Positions 23,525-31,085 of a stretch of 33,757 bases of DNA are shown piece by piece. The translations under genes and the position numbers were made by a program. The stretch covers positions 1-33,757 of the forward strand of contig JAQUWU010000048.1 of assembly GCA_028692715.1 (NCBI GenBank), read 5' to 3'. Under the pieces are notes generated by a model. The model was not told the origin of the DNA and did no database searches. It saw only the letters and a program-made list of their open reading frames with translations. Source of the stretch: Paludibacter sp. GTDB taxonomy: Bacteria > Bacteroidota > Bacteroidia > Bacteroidales > Paludibacteraceae. The stretch's first letter is position 1, and every line of letters begins with the position of its first letter.

Positions 23525-25114
23525 ATGTTTAAGTATCATTATTTCTGTATATTATTTATTGTCGGAACACTCCTGAGCTCCTGTTCATCAGTTCCCACGG
23601 AATTGAAAATGGCAGAACAATTGATGGAAACCGCTCCCGATTCGGCCTTACATATTCTTAAACGGCTTCACCCCAACAAATTATCCGGATCTTCCAATCG
23701 GGCTTTGTATGCAATCTTGATGAGTCAGGCTCTCGATAAAAACGATATAAAAGTAGAATCCGATTCACTTGTCATTATTGCCACCGATTATTACACCGAC
23801 AGCGAGCCCGAGCGTGCCGGATATGCCTGGTTTTACCACGCACGGGTAGCTAACAACAAAGGCGATGCCAATGAACAAGCCAGAAATTTATTGAAAGCTC
23901 AGAAATTTGCGGAGACAACTGCAAACCACAAATTACTCACTTTGGTATATGCAGATAAAGCCAATATGTATGGTTCGCAGCGACAGTTCGACAGTTTGAT
24001 CCATTATTTTAAATTATCGTATCAGGCTTCACGTCAGATCAATGACACCCGAAATAGCATCATTACGTTGTTAAATATAGGTTATGGTTATGAATATATT
24101 TCTAAACTGGACAGTGCATTACAGTATTTTAAATTAGCCGAAAAACAATTGAGATTTTCGAAGGACACATCTATGATGTCGAACATTTATCGTTGCATTG
24201 GCTCTGTCTATTTTCAAAAAAAAGATTATAAGCAAGCGATGCATTTTTTTGTTAAGACTCCTATCACTCACGATGCCTTTTTCGATTATAATAAATGGTA
24301 TTTAATTGCCAATGTATATGTTGAAACAGGGAAGATGGATTCAGCCAGATTATGCCTGAGTAAAGTAAAAGCACTCGGGAATATGGCTCCCGATTATTAC
24401 CGGCTTATGCAAATTATTGAACAAAAGCAAGGGAATATGATCGAAGCCTTGCGGTATGCCAATCGGATTACAGAAGTGAAAGACTCGATGAACCTACGCA
24501 AACTCGATGATAGCTTTGCCGGACTGGAGACAAAATACAGGTTTCAGAACCTCAAAATTGACAAACAAAACCTGATTATCAAAAACAACCGGAACCGTTT
24601 ACTTCTATCCATCGCTTTAATCTGTTTAAGCCTTTTTGCCTTAGTGTTTTTATTGTGGAAATTAAAAGCCGAAAAAGACCAGTTGAATGTACAGAAACTA
24701 CTGGTAGAAAAGGAAAAGGAAAACAATGCCTTACTGGAACAGCAATTAAAACTATACAATGTTCTGTTGCTCAATATAGGACAGTATCGTGACCAGACTA
24801 AAAGGCCGCATTATCATGATAAGGATAGCAACAAAATTAGCCTCATGCAGAATGCCACGTTTTACGAAGAGCTCATTGCCTGTATGGACATTCAATACTG
24901 CGATATTTCAAAACGATTAATCGACCGATTTCCCTCACTGAGCGAACGGGATATCCTGATTTGTTGTTTGCTGCTGGCCGAATTCAATACGGGGATGATT
25001 GCCACCATTTTGGATGTAAAAAACGACTCTATTACTGTACACCGCTCGCGCCTGCGAAAAAAACTTCAATTAGAAAATTCACAGAATTTAGAAGAATACC
25101 TTCGTCATTTTTAA
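23525..25114 (+). CDS. TPR lipoprotein-type regulator with transmembrane segment and LuxR-like HTH
   Basis: The 529-residue protein has a lipoprotein-like signal (FIVGTLLSSC), tetratricopeptide-like helical repeats over about residues 30-340, and a single transmembrane helix (LLLSIALICLSLFALVFLLW, about 360-380). A coiled segment follows, then a C-terminal HTH region (LSERDILICCLLLAEFNTGMIATILDVKNDSITVHRSRLRKKL) like those of LuxR/GerE regulators. This outside-TPR / inside-HTH design is frequent in Bacteroidota, where it is thought to couple surface signals to nearby genes. The target is unknown; the downstream accessory genes are candidates. Codon use and GC look richer than in the AT-rich genes further right. 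Confidence 0.85.
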   Translation: MFKYHYFCILFIVGTLLSSCSSVPTELKMAEQLMETAPDSALHILKRLHPNKLSGSSNRALYAILMSQALDKNDIKVESDSLVIIATDYYTDSEPERAGYAWFYHARVANNKGDANEQARNLLKAQKFAETTANHKLLTLVYADKANMYGSQRQFDSLIHYFKLSYQASRQINDTRNSIITLLNIGYGYEYISKLDSALQYFKLAEKQLRFSKDTSMMSNIYRCIGSVYFQKKDYKQAMHFFVKTPITHDAFFDYNKWYLIANVYVETGKMDSARLCLSKVKALGNMAPDYYRLMQIIEQKQGNMIEALRYANRITEVKDSMNLRKLDDSFAGLETKYRFQNLKIDKQNLIIKNNRNRLLLSIALICLSLFALVFLLWKLKAEKDQLNVQKLLVEKEKENNALLEQQLKLYNVLLLNIGQYRDQTKRPHYHDKDSNKISLMQNATFYEELIACMDIQYCDISKRLIDRFPSLSERDILICCLLLAEFNTGMIATILDVKNDSITVHRSRLRKKLQLENSQNLEEYLRHF

Positions 25115-25231
25115 TCATTTTTAATCTCTTCTTCTAGCCTAAAATGGCATGTATATATCCCCTCCTTTTGGGCTGGGATTAAAGCACTGTGAAATAGCGT
25201 CTTATGGCGACATTAAAAACATGATGTATAT

Positions 25232-25272
25232 AAAAAAAATTCTGAAAATTTGGTGTTTTCAGAATTTTTTTT
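25232..25272. terminator. Strong rho-independent-type terminator, bidirectional
   Basis: A perfect 17-bp stem (A8-TTCTGAAAA and its complement) surrounds a seven-base loop (TTTGGTG); the T8 arm follows the CAGAA core. It lies 117 bp after the TPR regulator and just before the small secreted peptide gene, so the two are separate units. Confidence 0.8.
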
Positions 25273-25311
25273 ATCTTAATTTGTAGGATAAATAATTAAT
25301 AATTCTAAATT

Positions 25312-25449
25312 ATGAAACGACTTTTATCCTTATTAAAATTTGCTATCCTAGCAATGATGTTCGTAGTGGTTGCAACAAATCCCGTTGCCGGTTATCAATC
25401 TTCCCTTGCACAAAATCCGCCGGTAATATTATTACCTCCGGTAAAATAA
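25312..25449 (+). CDS. Very small secreted peptide (45 residues)
   Basis: An ORF with a convincing signal peptide (MKRLLSLLKFAILAMMFVVV, then ATNPVAGYQ) and a short Pro-rich tail (NPPVILLPPVK) begins at ATG 25312 and ends with TAA. The mature part would be about 17-20 residues. It stands right after a terminator and before the 42-bp tandem array. I cannot name it. Its hydrophobic signal plus defined boundaries make it more likely a real gene than chance, but no homologue is known to me. Confidence 0.5.
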   Translation: MKRLLSLLKFAILAMMFVVVATNPVAGYQSSLAQNPPVILLPPVK

Positions 25450-25492
25450 TTACAGCTATTCAAATTGTGTCATTGAAAATCAAAAGTTCTAT

Positions 25493-25816
25493 TTAGTCTG
25501 TCGGAGTTTGCTCAGGCGTTGAAGAAGCTCCGAAAATACTTTTTAAACCTCCTTGAGGCAAAATAGAAGCTCCGAAAATACTTTTTAAAGCTTCTTGAGG
25601 TAAAATTGAAGCTCCGATAATACTTTACAAAGCTTCTTGAGGTAAAATAGAAGCTCCGAAAATACTTTTTAAAGTCCCTTGAGGTAAAACAGAAGCTCCG
25701 ATAATACTTTTCGAAGCTTCTTCAGATAAAACAGAAGCTCCGATAATACTTTTCGAAGCTTCTTCAGATAAAATAGAAGCTTTAATAGTACTTATAGGAG
25801 TTTGTTTAGGTAACAC
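25493..25816 (-). pseudogene. Repeat-encoded ORF interrupted by a stop codon
   Basis: On the minus strand, the GTG at 25816 opens a frame that reads the 42-bp array as 14-residue repeats (SEEASKSIIGASVL, later PQEALKSIFGASIL). A TAA at 25625-25627 breaks it where sister units have AAA (Lys). The frame continues open to the TAA at 25493 (ending SSTPEQTPTD). The other five frames of the array contain stops in most units. It may once have been a repeat protein gene, or be chance openness of a minisatellite. Confidence 0.4.
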
Positions 25817-25817
25817 A
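25524..25817. repeat. Seven-copy 42-bp tandem repeat
   Basis: Units start at 25524, 25566, 25608, 25650, 25692, 25734 and 25776, each exactly 42 bp, with the pattern GAAGCTCCGAtAATACTTTT then a variable centre and CTT(GAG/CAG)(G/A)TAAAA. Unit 7 is the most diverged, and units 5 and 6 are nearly identical. It fills most of the 470-bp gap before the FN3-like gene. Confidence 0.93.
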
Positions 25818-25919
25818 GATGATTTGCGAGTAGATTTACAACCTGTTTTTGCTAAAATTCAGTAATCAATTATCAGTGTTGATGAATTAAAATAGTTTAA
25901 ACATTAAAATCAAATCAGT

Positions 25920-26534
25920 ATGAAAAAATTAAAAGTTCTGTTGGATTTTATCCAACTATCGATCATAGGAAAGATCGAATTTTACCGGAATGTAATTTTA
26001 AAATTAATTGAAAATCCGCTATTTCCAACTCCAGATGAATCGTTAGAAACAGCAAAAACAGTGGTTGATGCGCTGGAAGCAGCCTATTTGGCTACAAAGG
26101 ATGGAAGCCGCACGGCTATATCGACCATGCACGATGCCGAGGATACGGCCGATGGGGTGTTTCGCAATCTGGCGGCTTATGTCGACCGGATTGCTGTAGG
26201 TGACGAAACGTCTATTTTAAGCAGTGGCTTCCATATATCCAAACAACCGGCATCTATTCAAAAACCGGATATTGACGCACAAGATGGCGACAATTCGGGC
26301 AGCGTGTGGTTAGTGGCCAGAGCAGTGGACAAAGCAGGGGCTTATCTCTGGCAATATGCCAAGGATACTTTGCCCGAAAATGAAGCTGACTGGATGGATG
26401 CAGGGATTAGCACTCAATCGTATTACGAACTCACGGGACTTAACGTAGCCTGTAAATACTTTTTCAGGGTGGCTGCCATAACTCCCACCGGGAAAACCGA
26501 TTTTACATCGCCCGTGATGAAAGTAGTCAGCTAA
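25920..26534 (+). CDS. Fibronectin type III-like domain protein
   Basis: The 204-residue protein has no clear signal peptide. The first 100 residues are helical (ESLETAKTVVDALEAAYLATKDGSRTAISTMHDAEDTADGVFRNLAAYVDRIA). The C-terminal 90 residues read as an FN3-like beta sandwich (SGSVWLVARAVDKAGAYLWQYAKD ... YYELTGLNVACKYFFRVAAITPTGKTDFTSPVMKVVS). I recall such short proteins in Bacteroidota near repeat-rich and RHS regions. The role is unknown. It is relatively GC-rich compared with the genes from 28220 on, suggesting a different origin. Confidence 0.75.
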   Translation: MKKLKVLLDFIQLSIIGKIEFYRNVILKLIENPLFPTPDESLETAKTVVDALEAAYLATKDGSRTAISTMHDAEDTADGVFRNLAAYVDRIAVGDETSILSSGFHISKQPASIQKPDIDAQDGDNSGSVWLVARAVDKAGAYLWQYAKDTLPENEADWMDAGISTQSYYELTGLNVACKYFFRVAAITPTGKTDFTSPVMKVVS

Positions 26535-26588
26535 CAATGAGAAATCAACAACTGATAATTGATTAACTGAATTTGAAAATAAAAAGTT

Positions 26589-26751
26589 ATACCGATAGCA
26601 CAAACAATACAGTCCAATTTCGACTTTGTCTCATTGCCCTATTTGTTTGTTCCGAAAAAACGGAATCTCGAAATACTCGATATGCATCGGCATTAACCAC
26701 AGTAGACATATAAAAGAGCTTTGGGCTATTTTATATGTACAGATGGTATAA
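26589..26751. repeat. 163-bp two-copy element, copy 2
   Basis: This copy has the same length and orientation as 14359-14521, with four substitutions and no gaps. The outer bases form TATACC...GGTATA. It lies 54 bp after the FN3-like gene. Confidence 0.8.
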
Positions 26752-26800
26752 TTGGTGTGTTGTTCGTTAGAACAAGAAAATATTCGCTTTTTAAAGCAAA

Positions 26801-26838
26801 GCACAAGTTACAAACTTGCGCTAGCTGGGGCCAGCGGG
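26801..26838. repeat. Degenerate arm of the CCCGCTGGCGC-type palindrome
   Basis: GCACAAGTTACAAACTTGCG followed by CTAGCTGGGGCCAGCGGG resembles the right arm at 23456-23496 with several changes. The surrounding 26752-27092 holds no convincing gene; a short frame ending DATGNMFVDYTIFGF at 26943 may be a protein-gene remnant. Confidence 0.55.
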
Positions 26839-27092
26839 TTGGGGTTTGTACGACAAGAAAATTACCCCAAAGCAAACGTTATGCACCGGATATAAAAGAT
26901 GCTACCGGGAATATGTTTGTGGATTATACGATATTCGGATTTTAAAACAATTATTAATTATCGATTGCTTAAAACCTGTATTATTTATGTGTTTTTTTAT
27001 GCAGAAAAATAGCTTGTCTCACTTTTTTTGAATTTTATTTTTTATTTAATTAATTATCAGCTGTTTAAAAAATGGCTTGTCTCACTTTATTT

Positions 27093-27282
27093 GTAACTAC
27101 TCAGCCCCCCAACCCCTCTCTCCTACGTCAGGAGGTAAACACCTAAAGGGAGAGTTCTGGAGCGATATTCATTATTTATGCGCTTTAATTTGGCTATTAT
27201 TTTGTGAAAATTACATTTTTTTTACTCTGCAATTTCCCTAAAAACGTCAAATGAAGTACTTCTTGAAGTGCTGAGTAGTCAC
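27093..27282. repeat. 190-bp segment bounded by 13-bp inverted repeats
   Basis: GTAACTACTCAGC (27093-27105) and GCTGAGTAGTCAC (27270-27282) are inverted repeats with one mismatch. Just inside the left end is a family A/B-like stretch (CCCCCCAACCCCTCTCTCC). TGGCTTGTCTCACTTT precedes it and a related TAGCTTGTCTCACTTT lies at about 27010-27025. It may be a small non-autonomous transposon. Confidence 0.5.
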
Positions 27283-27401
27283 CTTTATTTTAAAGAATAA
27301 TTTGGAAGTTAATTTAAACAGTGCTTAACCTAGCTGCGCAAAAAGCAACATATATTATCCGTTATCGGGTTATTACTAAAAAAATGTTACAGCCCAGCAT
27401 A

Positions 27402-27453
27402 CTCGCTGTCGCACGATTGCATCACTCGCTGCCGCACGATTGCATCGTGTGGC
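27402..27453. repeat. Direct repeat with a 10-bp hairpin
   Basis: CTCGCTG(T/C)CGCACGATTGC(AT) occurs at 27402 and again at 27425. The second unit forms a hairpin GCCGCACGAT-TGC-ATCGTGTGGC with one G-T pair. No gene is supported in the 26535-27685 gap. Confidence 0.7.
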
Positions 27454-27685
27454 AGGTCAATAGAAGTTTTACTATTTATTGCGGAACAAAACGAATTAAA
27501 TGTTTTTTTTTCTGCCAGTAAAAAAGACTTATTGGATATTGTATTGATTTATAGTTTTTGCTACACGATAGAATTTGTACGATAGCATGGATTATACGAT
27601 ATTCGAATTTTAAACAATGGAAAATTGTCATCATCGCCTTTTATAGCATTAATCTTAAAATAAATAATTTTTAAATTAAAACATT

Positions 27686-28144
27686 ATGAAAATTCATTTA
27701 CACAAAACAGCAATCATTTATTTGCTTTTACTCTTTTATGGCACTATTCCCTTTGAGCTTTGTGCTCAAGATATAGTCAGTTACGCCTACGATCAGGCGG
27801 GCAACCGGATTTCAAGAAAAATAGTAGATCTGACTGTTACTCCAAATCCCACTCATGTAAAAAAGAGCGAAGACTCTGCTCCAATTGAAGACCAACTGGG
27901 CGAACGAACGATCACCATTTATCCGAACCCGACTAAAGGGACTTTGGCCGTGGAAATTAAGGGTGGTGATGAAAAAGATGAACTCAGAATTATACTTTAT
28001 AATTCGGAAGGTAAACAACTCCAAAACAAAAAAGTGGAACAGGGTACTACGCCTATTAATATGTCCACTTATCCAGTGGCTTATTATATACTCAGGGTAA
28101 TAGCAGGAGAAAACGTGAAGGAGTTTAAGATAATTAAGAATTAA
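27686..28144 (+). CDS. Small secreted protein: one YD motif plus T9SS type A sorting domain
   Basis: The 152-residue product starts with a signal peptide (residues 1-28, ending LCAQ). Directly after it comes SYAYDQAGNRISRK, the consensus of an RHS YD repeat. After a short linker, residues 75-152 form a type A (Por) C-terminal sorting domain, opening ITIYPNPTKG and closing YPVAYYILRVIAGENVKEFKIIKN. It would pass the inner membrane by Sec, be recognised by the type IX system, and be placed on the surface or released. Between signal and sorting domain there is almost no passenger. A paralogue with the same layout is at 30645. Confidence 0.85.
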   Translation: MKIHLHKTAIIYLLLLFYGTIPFELCAQDIVSYAYDQAGNRISRKIVDLTVTPNPTHVKKSEDSAPIEDQLGERTITIYPNPTKGTLAVEIKGGDEKDELRIILYNSEGKQLQNKKVEQGTTPINMSTYPVAYYILRVIAGENVKEFKIIKN

Positions 28145-28219
28145 TTGACAATGGATAATTTACAGTTGATAATTGACAATAAAATAGAATTAAAACAAAC
28201 ATTCAAAATATAAAATCGT

Positions 28220-28585
28220 ATGAAAAAACTAAAATTAATTATGGCAGTGGTAACTGCTTTCGTCTGCTTAAATTTTGTATATGGAGTGAATCCAAAGCAA
28301 AAAGATTTTACTATTAACCTTGGGAATAATATGGTAAATCATTTATGTAAAACGATTCATCTAACTGACAGTCAGAAGACAGTTATTTTAGCTAAGGCTA
28401 AAAATTATGAAGTTAAAGTAAAGAAAGAAATTAAAGAAAAAGATAATGCAAAGAGAAAAAGCAACACAAAATTAGCTATTAATGAATACAGAAATTTTCT
28501 AAATGATATTTTAACTCAAGAACAAAAGGATACTCTAAATTTAAAGAGAATAGAAAGATTAAATAACATAAATGATAAAAACTAA
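28220..28585 (+). CDS. Small periplasmic helical protein, LTxxQ/Spy-like
   Basis: The 121-residue protein has a signal peptide (MKKLKLIMAVVTAFVCLNFVYG) and a charged helical mature part. LTDSQKTVILAKAKNYEVKVKKE and NDILTQEQKDTLNLKR resemble the paired LTxxQ motifs of Spy/CpxP-like periplasmic proteins of Bacteroidota, but the match is weak. It is AT-rich with many Lys. It may be in one transcript with the fibre-like gene, whose preferred start lies eight bases after this stop. Confidence 0.65.
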   Translation: MKKLKLIMAVVTAFVCLNFVYGVNPKQKDFTINLGNNMVNHLCKTIHLTDSQKTVILAKAKNYEVKVKKEIKEKDNAKRKSNTKLAINEYRNFLNDILTQEQKDTLNLKRIERLNNINDKN

Positions 28586-28592
28586 AATAATC

Positions 28593-30458
28593 ATGAAAAA
28601 TATATTACACAATTTAAAATATTCTATTATCCTGATTGGATTGATCTTTTTTACATTACAATTAAAAGCACAAGAGCCAATAAATACTACTAATAATGTT
28701 TGTTCTCTTGAACTTTATTTAGATGATTTAGAAGCAGAATTTGATCTTGTTAATGACGATTATTGGTCTAAAGACTGGGTTATTAATGTAACACCAAATA
28801 CTCCCGTTAAATTATCATATTTGATGGATACAAATAATTATTTATATGTATATACCTATGAGAATGGGATATATACATCCTATGTAGATATTTGGGGACT
28901 TAATGCTGGTAATGTAACTATAATATCAACTACTGGAAAGATATACGTTTCAAGCGAATATGGTTGGGACGGAAATTATGATGACTTTATCTGTAGTTTT
29001 GAGTCTTCAACTGATTTAAGTTATCCATTTAATGCTAATACTTCATTATTTCAAAAAGATCTTATTGTTGGTGGAAAAGTAGGAGTTGGTGTAGGAACTC
29101 CAAGAGAAAAATTAGATGTTAATGGAAGTGCGATAATATCAGATAAATTAGGAATTGGGTCACCAGCTTATAGTGGTTATAAAGTCCGTTTATATAATAC
29201 AACAGAGACATACTCACTTTATAGTTATAACAATAGATATACTACATCATCCACATATGGTCTTTGTTCATATGCAATTAATAATGGTGGTAATGTTTAT
29301 GGAATATACTCATCAGTAGGTGGACTAACTGGGAAAAAATGGGCTGGCTATTTTACAGGAGGTGATGTAGCGGTAATGTATGGAAATATGGGGATTGGAA
29401 CAGCAACTCCAATCGCCAAAATAGAATCTGTAACTGGTATTAATACATATCCAGCAACTTCCGGAACTACTCAAAGTGGAGCAGCATTAAGACTAAGAGG
29501 GGGCGATAATGCTGTACTTGACTTTGGTATGAATAGTATAAATACATGGATTCAAGCTACCGACCAGACTGCATTAGGTTCTAATTACAACATTAGTTTA
29601 AATCCAAATGGTGGTAATGTGGGTATTGGAACTAAAACTTCAGCAACAAAAGCGACAGTTTCTGGAACATTGACAGTTGATGCATTAGGTCAATCAGTTA
29701 ATATGTATTCTGAGGGAATCAGATTAGGTGCTGCTAGTAATGGTTATTCAATAGTCACATTTGCAGCAAATCCTGCAGTAGCAAGTGGTGTTCAAGCAAA
29801 TCAATGGTGGGTAGGAAAAGATGGTCGGGACAATGGTTTTAATATATGGGGTAATTCTCCAGGAGATGTTTTTCATGTTTTGCCATCGGGAAATGTGGGA
29901 ATAGGGACAATAGCTCCATCAGGCAAACTAGACGTTAATGGAGAGCTATTTATTGGAAGTGGTAGCGTAAATTTAAATACAACAAAAATCTTCCTTCGCA
30001 ATCCAATTGGCAAAACATGGGCAATTAGTTCGGGTGCAAACATGATATCAGAAAACAACTTTTCAATTTATAATTGGACAAACAATACATCAAGTCCACT
30101 TTTGCAAATCAATGAGACTGGAAACGTAAAAATCGGAACAAGTGCGACGAGTCCTACCGATGAATTGTTGACAGTATTTGGTGTTATACATGCCAAAGAA
30201 GTACAGGTTGATCTTACCGGCTCTCTTGCCGACTTTGTCTTCCACCCTTCTTACACTCTTATGCCATTAAATGAAGTAGAGCAATATGTAAATGTAAACA
30301 GCCATTTACCCGAAATGCCTTCTGCAGCCGAAGTAAGTAAAAACGGTCTGAATATGGGTGAAATGCAAAACAAACTCTTGCAGAAAATTGAAGAACTGAC
30401 ACTGTATGTGATTGAGCAACAGAAACGGATAGAAATGTTGGAAAAAAACCAGAAATAA
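28593..30458 (+). CDS. Secreted fibre-like protein with GNVGIGT repeats and conserved C-terminal coiled tail
   Basis: The preferred start is ATG 28593, since a clean signal peptide follows (ILHNLKYSIILIGLIFFTLQ, then LKAQ); the upstream ATG 28572 overlaps the preceding gene. The 621-residue product has about five units of the type GNVGIGTxxPxxKLDVNG, known from tail-fibre and adhesin-like proteins. The closing region (SLADFVFHPSYTLMPLNEVE, then HLPEMPSAAEVSKNGLNMGEM and a coiled coil LLQKIEELTLYVIEQQKRIEML) is a C terminus I recall from many Bacteroidota fibre-like proteins. By eye the DNA changes from very AT-rich to more balanced near 30135. The role is unknown; a surface or secreted fibre is likely. 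Confidence 0.75.
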   Translation: MKNILHNLKYSIILIGLIFFTLQLKAQEPINTTNNVCSLELYLDDLEAEFDLVNDDYWSKDWVINVTPNTPVKLSYLMDTNNYLYVYTYENGIYTSYVDIWGLNAGNVTIISTTGKIYVSSEYGWDGNYDDFICSFESSTDLSYPFNANTSLFQKDLIVGGKVGVGVGTPREKLDVNGSAIISDKLGIGSPAYSGYKVRLYNTTETYSLYSYNNRYTTSSTYGLCSYAINNGGNVYGIYSSVGGLTGKKWAGYFTGGDVAVMYGNMGIGTATPIAKIESVTGINTYPATSGTTQSGAALRLRGGDNAVLDFGMNSINTWIQATDQTALGSNYNISLNPNGGNVGIGTKTSATKATVSGTLTVDALGQSVNMYSEGIRLGAASNGYSIVTFAANPAVASGVQANQWWVGKDGRDNGFNIWGNSPGDVFHVLPSGNVGIGTIAPSGKLDVNGELFIGSGSVNLNTTKIFLRNPIGKTWAISSGANMISENNFSIYNWTNNTSSPLLQINETGNVKIGTSATSPTDELLTVFGVIHAKEVQVDLTGSLADFVFHPSYTLMPLNEVEQYVNVNSHLPEMPSAAEVSKNGLNMGEMQNKLLQKIEELTLYVIEQQKRIEMLEKNQK

Positions 30459-30476
30459 AAAACGTCCTACCCTGTA

Positions 30477-30507
30477 TTGAGAGGGTGACTTTGAGTCATC
30501 CTCTCAA
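30477..30507 (+). terminator. Hairpin after the fibre-like gene
   Basis: A 13-bp stem (TTGAGAGGGTGAC and GTCATCCTCTCAA, one G-T pair) surrounds the loop TTTGA, 19 bp after the stop. No T tract follows, so it may stabilise the transcript end instead of terminating. Confidence 0.6.
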
Positions 30508-30644
30508 TAACATACCGGAGAACCAAATACATTAGCATTATAAACTTATTACCTTATGAAACGAGCATGAATACAGAAATTCACAAAAGTTGATGAAAAT
30601 CTGACTGCGAGTTTCATGTGACCTTTTAAAACAATTATTTACAC

Positions 30645-31070
30645 ATGAAAACAATAAATATAGTATTAATAACACTTTTGTGTTTTGTATTTCAAGCCAA
30701 AGCACAAACCGTAGAATTCTCTTACGATCTTGATGGGAATATGGAGGAACGTAAAATATTGATAGTAGGACCACAGACTGTAAAGGCATCTTCTGTAGTG
30801 CCCGAAACCATAACGGAAGAATTAGGTGAACAAAAAATCTCTATTTACCCTAATCCTACAAAAGGAATGTTTCAGGTTGAAGTGAAACTTTTGGATACAA
30901 ATCTGAAAAACTATCTCCGACTTTATTCATTGTCCGGAGCAAATATCTTGGAAATGAAAATTGAAAGTGAATTTACCAATATAGATATTTCAAAATATCC
31001 GACTGGTGCTTACCTGATGGATTTGTATTTGGGAGATAAAGTTTCGAAATGGAAAGTGATTAAGAAATAA
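30645..31070 (+). CDS. Small secreted protein: one YD motif plus T9SS type A sorting domain (paralogue)
   Basis: The 141-residue product mirrors the protein at 27686: a signal peptide (MKTINIVLITLLCFVFQAKA), then VEFSYDLDGNMEERK (a YD-like motif), a linker, LGEQKISIYPNPTKGMFQVE and a sorting-domain end ISKYPTGAYLMDLYLGDKVS with KWKVIKK. It starts 15 bp before the next gene after its stop, so it is probably co-transcribed with the SpvB-like gene. The two proteins could be adaptors or decoys for T9SS; nothing in the sequence decides. Confidence 0.85.
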   Translation: MKTINIVLITLLCFVFQAKAQTVEFSYDLDGNMEERKILIVGPQTVKASSVVPETITEELGEQKISIYPNPTKGMFQVEVKLLDTNLKNYLRLYSLSGANILEMKIESEFTNIDISKYPTGAYLMDLYLGDKVSKWKVIKK

Positions 31071-31085
31071 AAAAAATCTACGACA

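Noticed and set aside
25524-25817. CRISPR array
   Set aside because: The 42-bp units follow each other with no unique spacers and no cas genes are near; it is a plain tandem repeat.
27321-27521. 66-residue plus-strand ORF
   Set aside because: It spans the direct repeat and hairpin at 27402-27453, with no signal, domain or leader; most likely chance.
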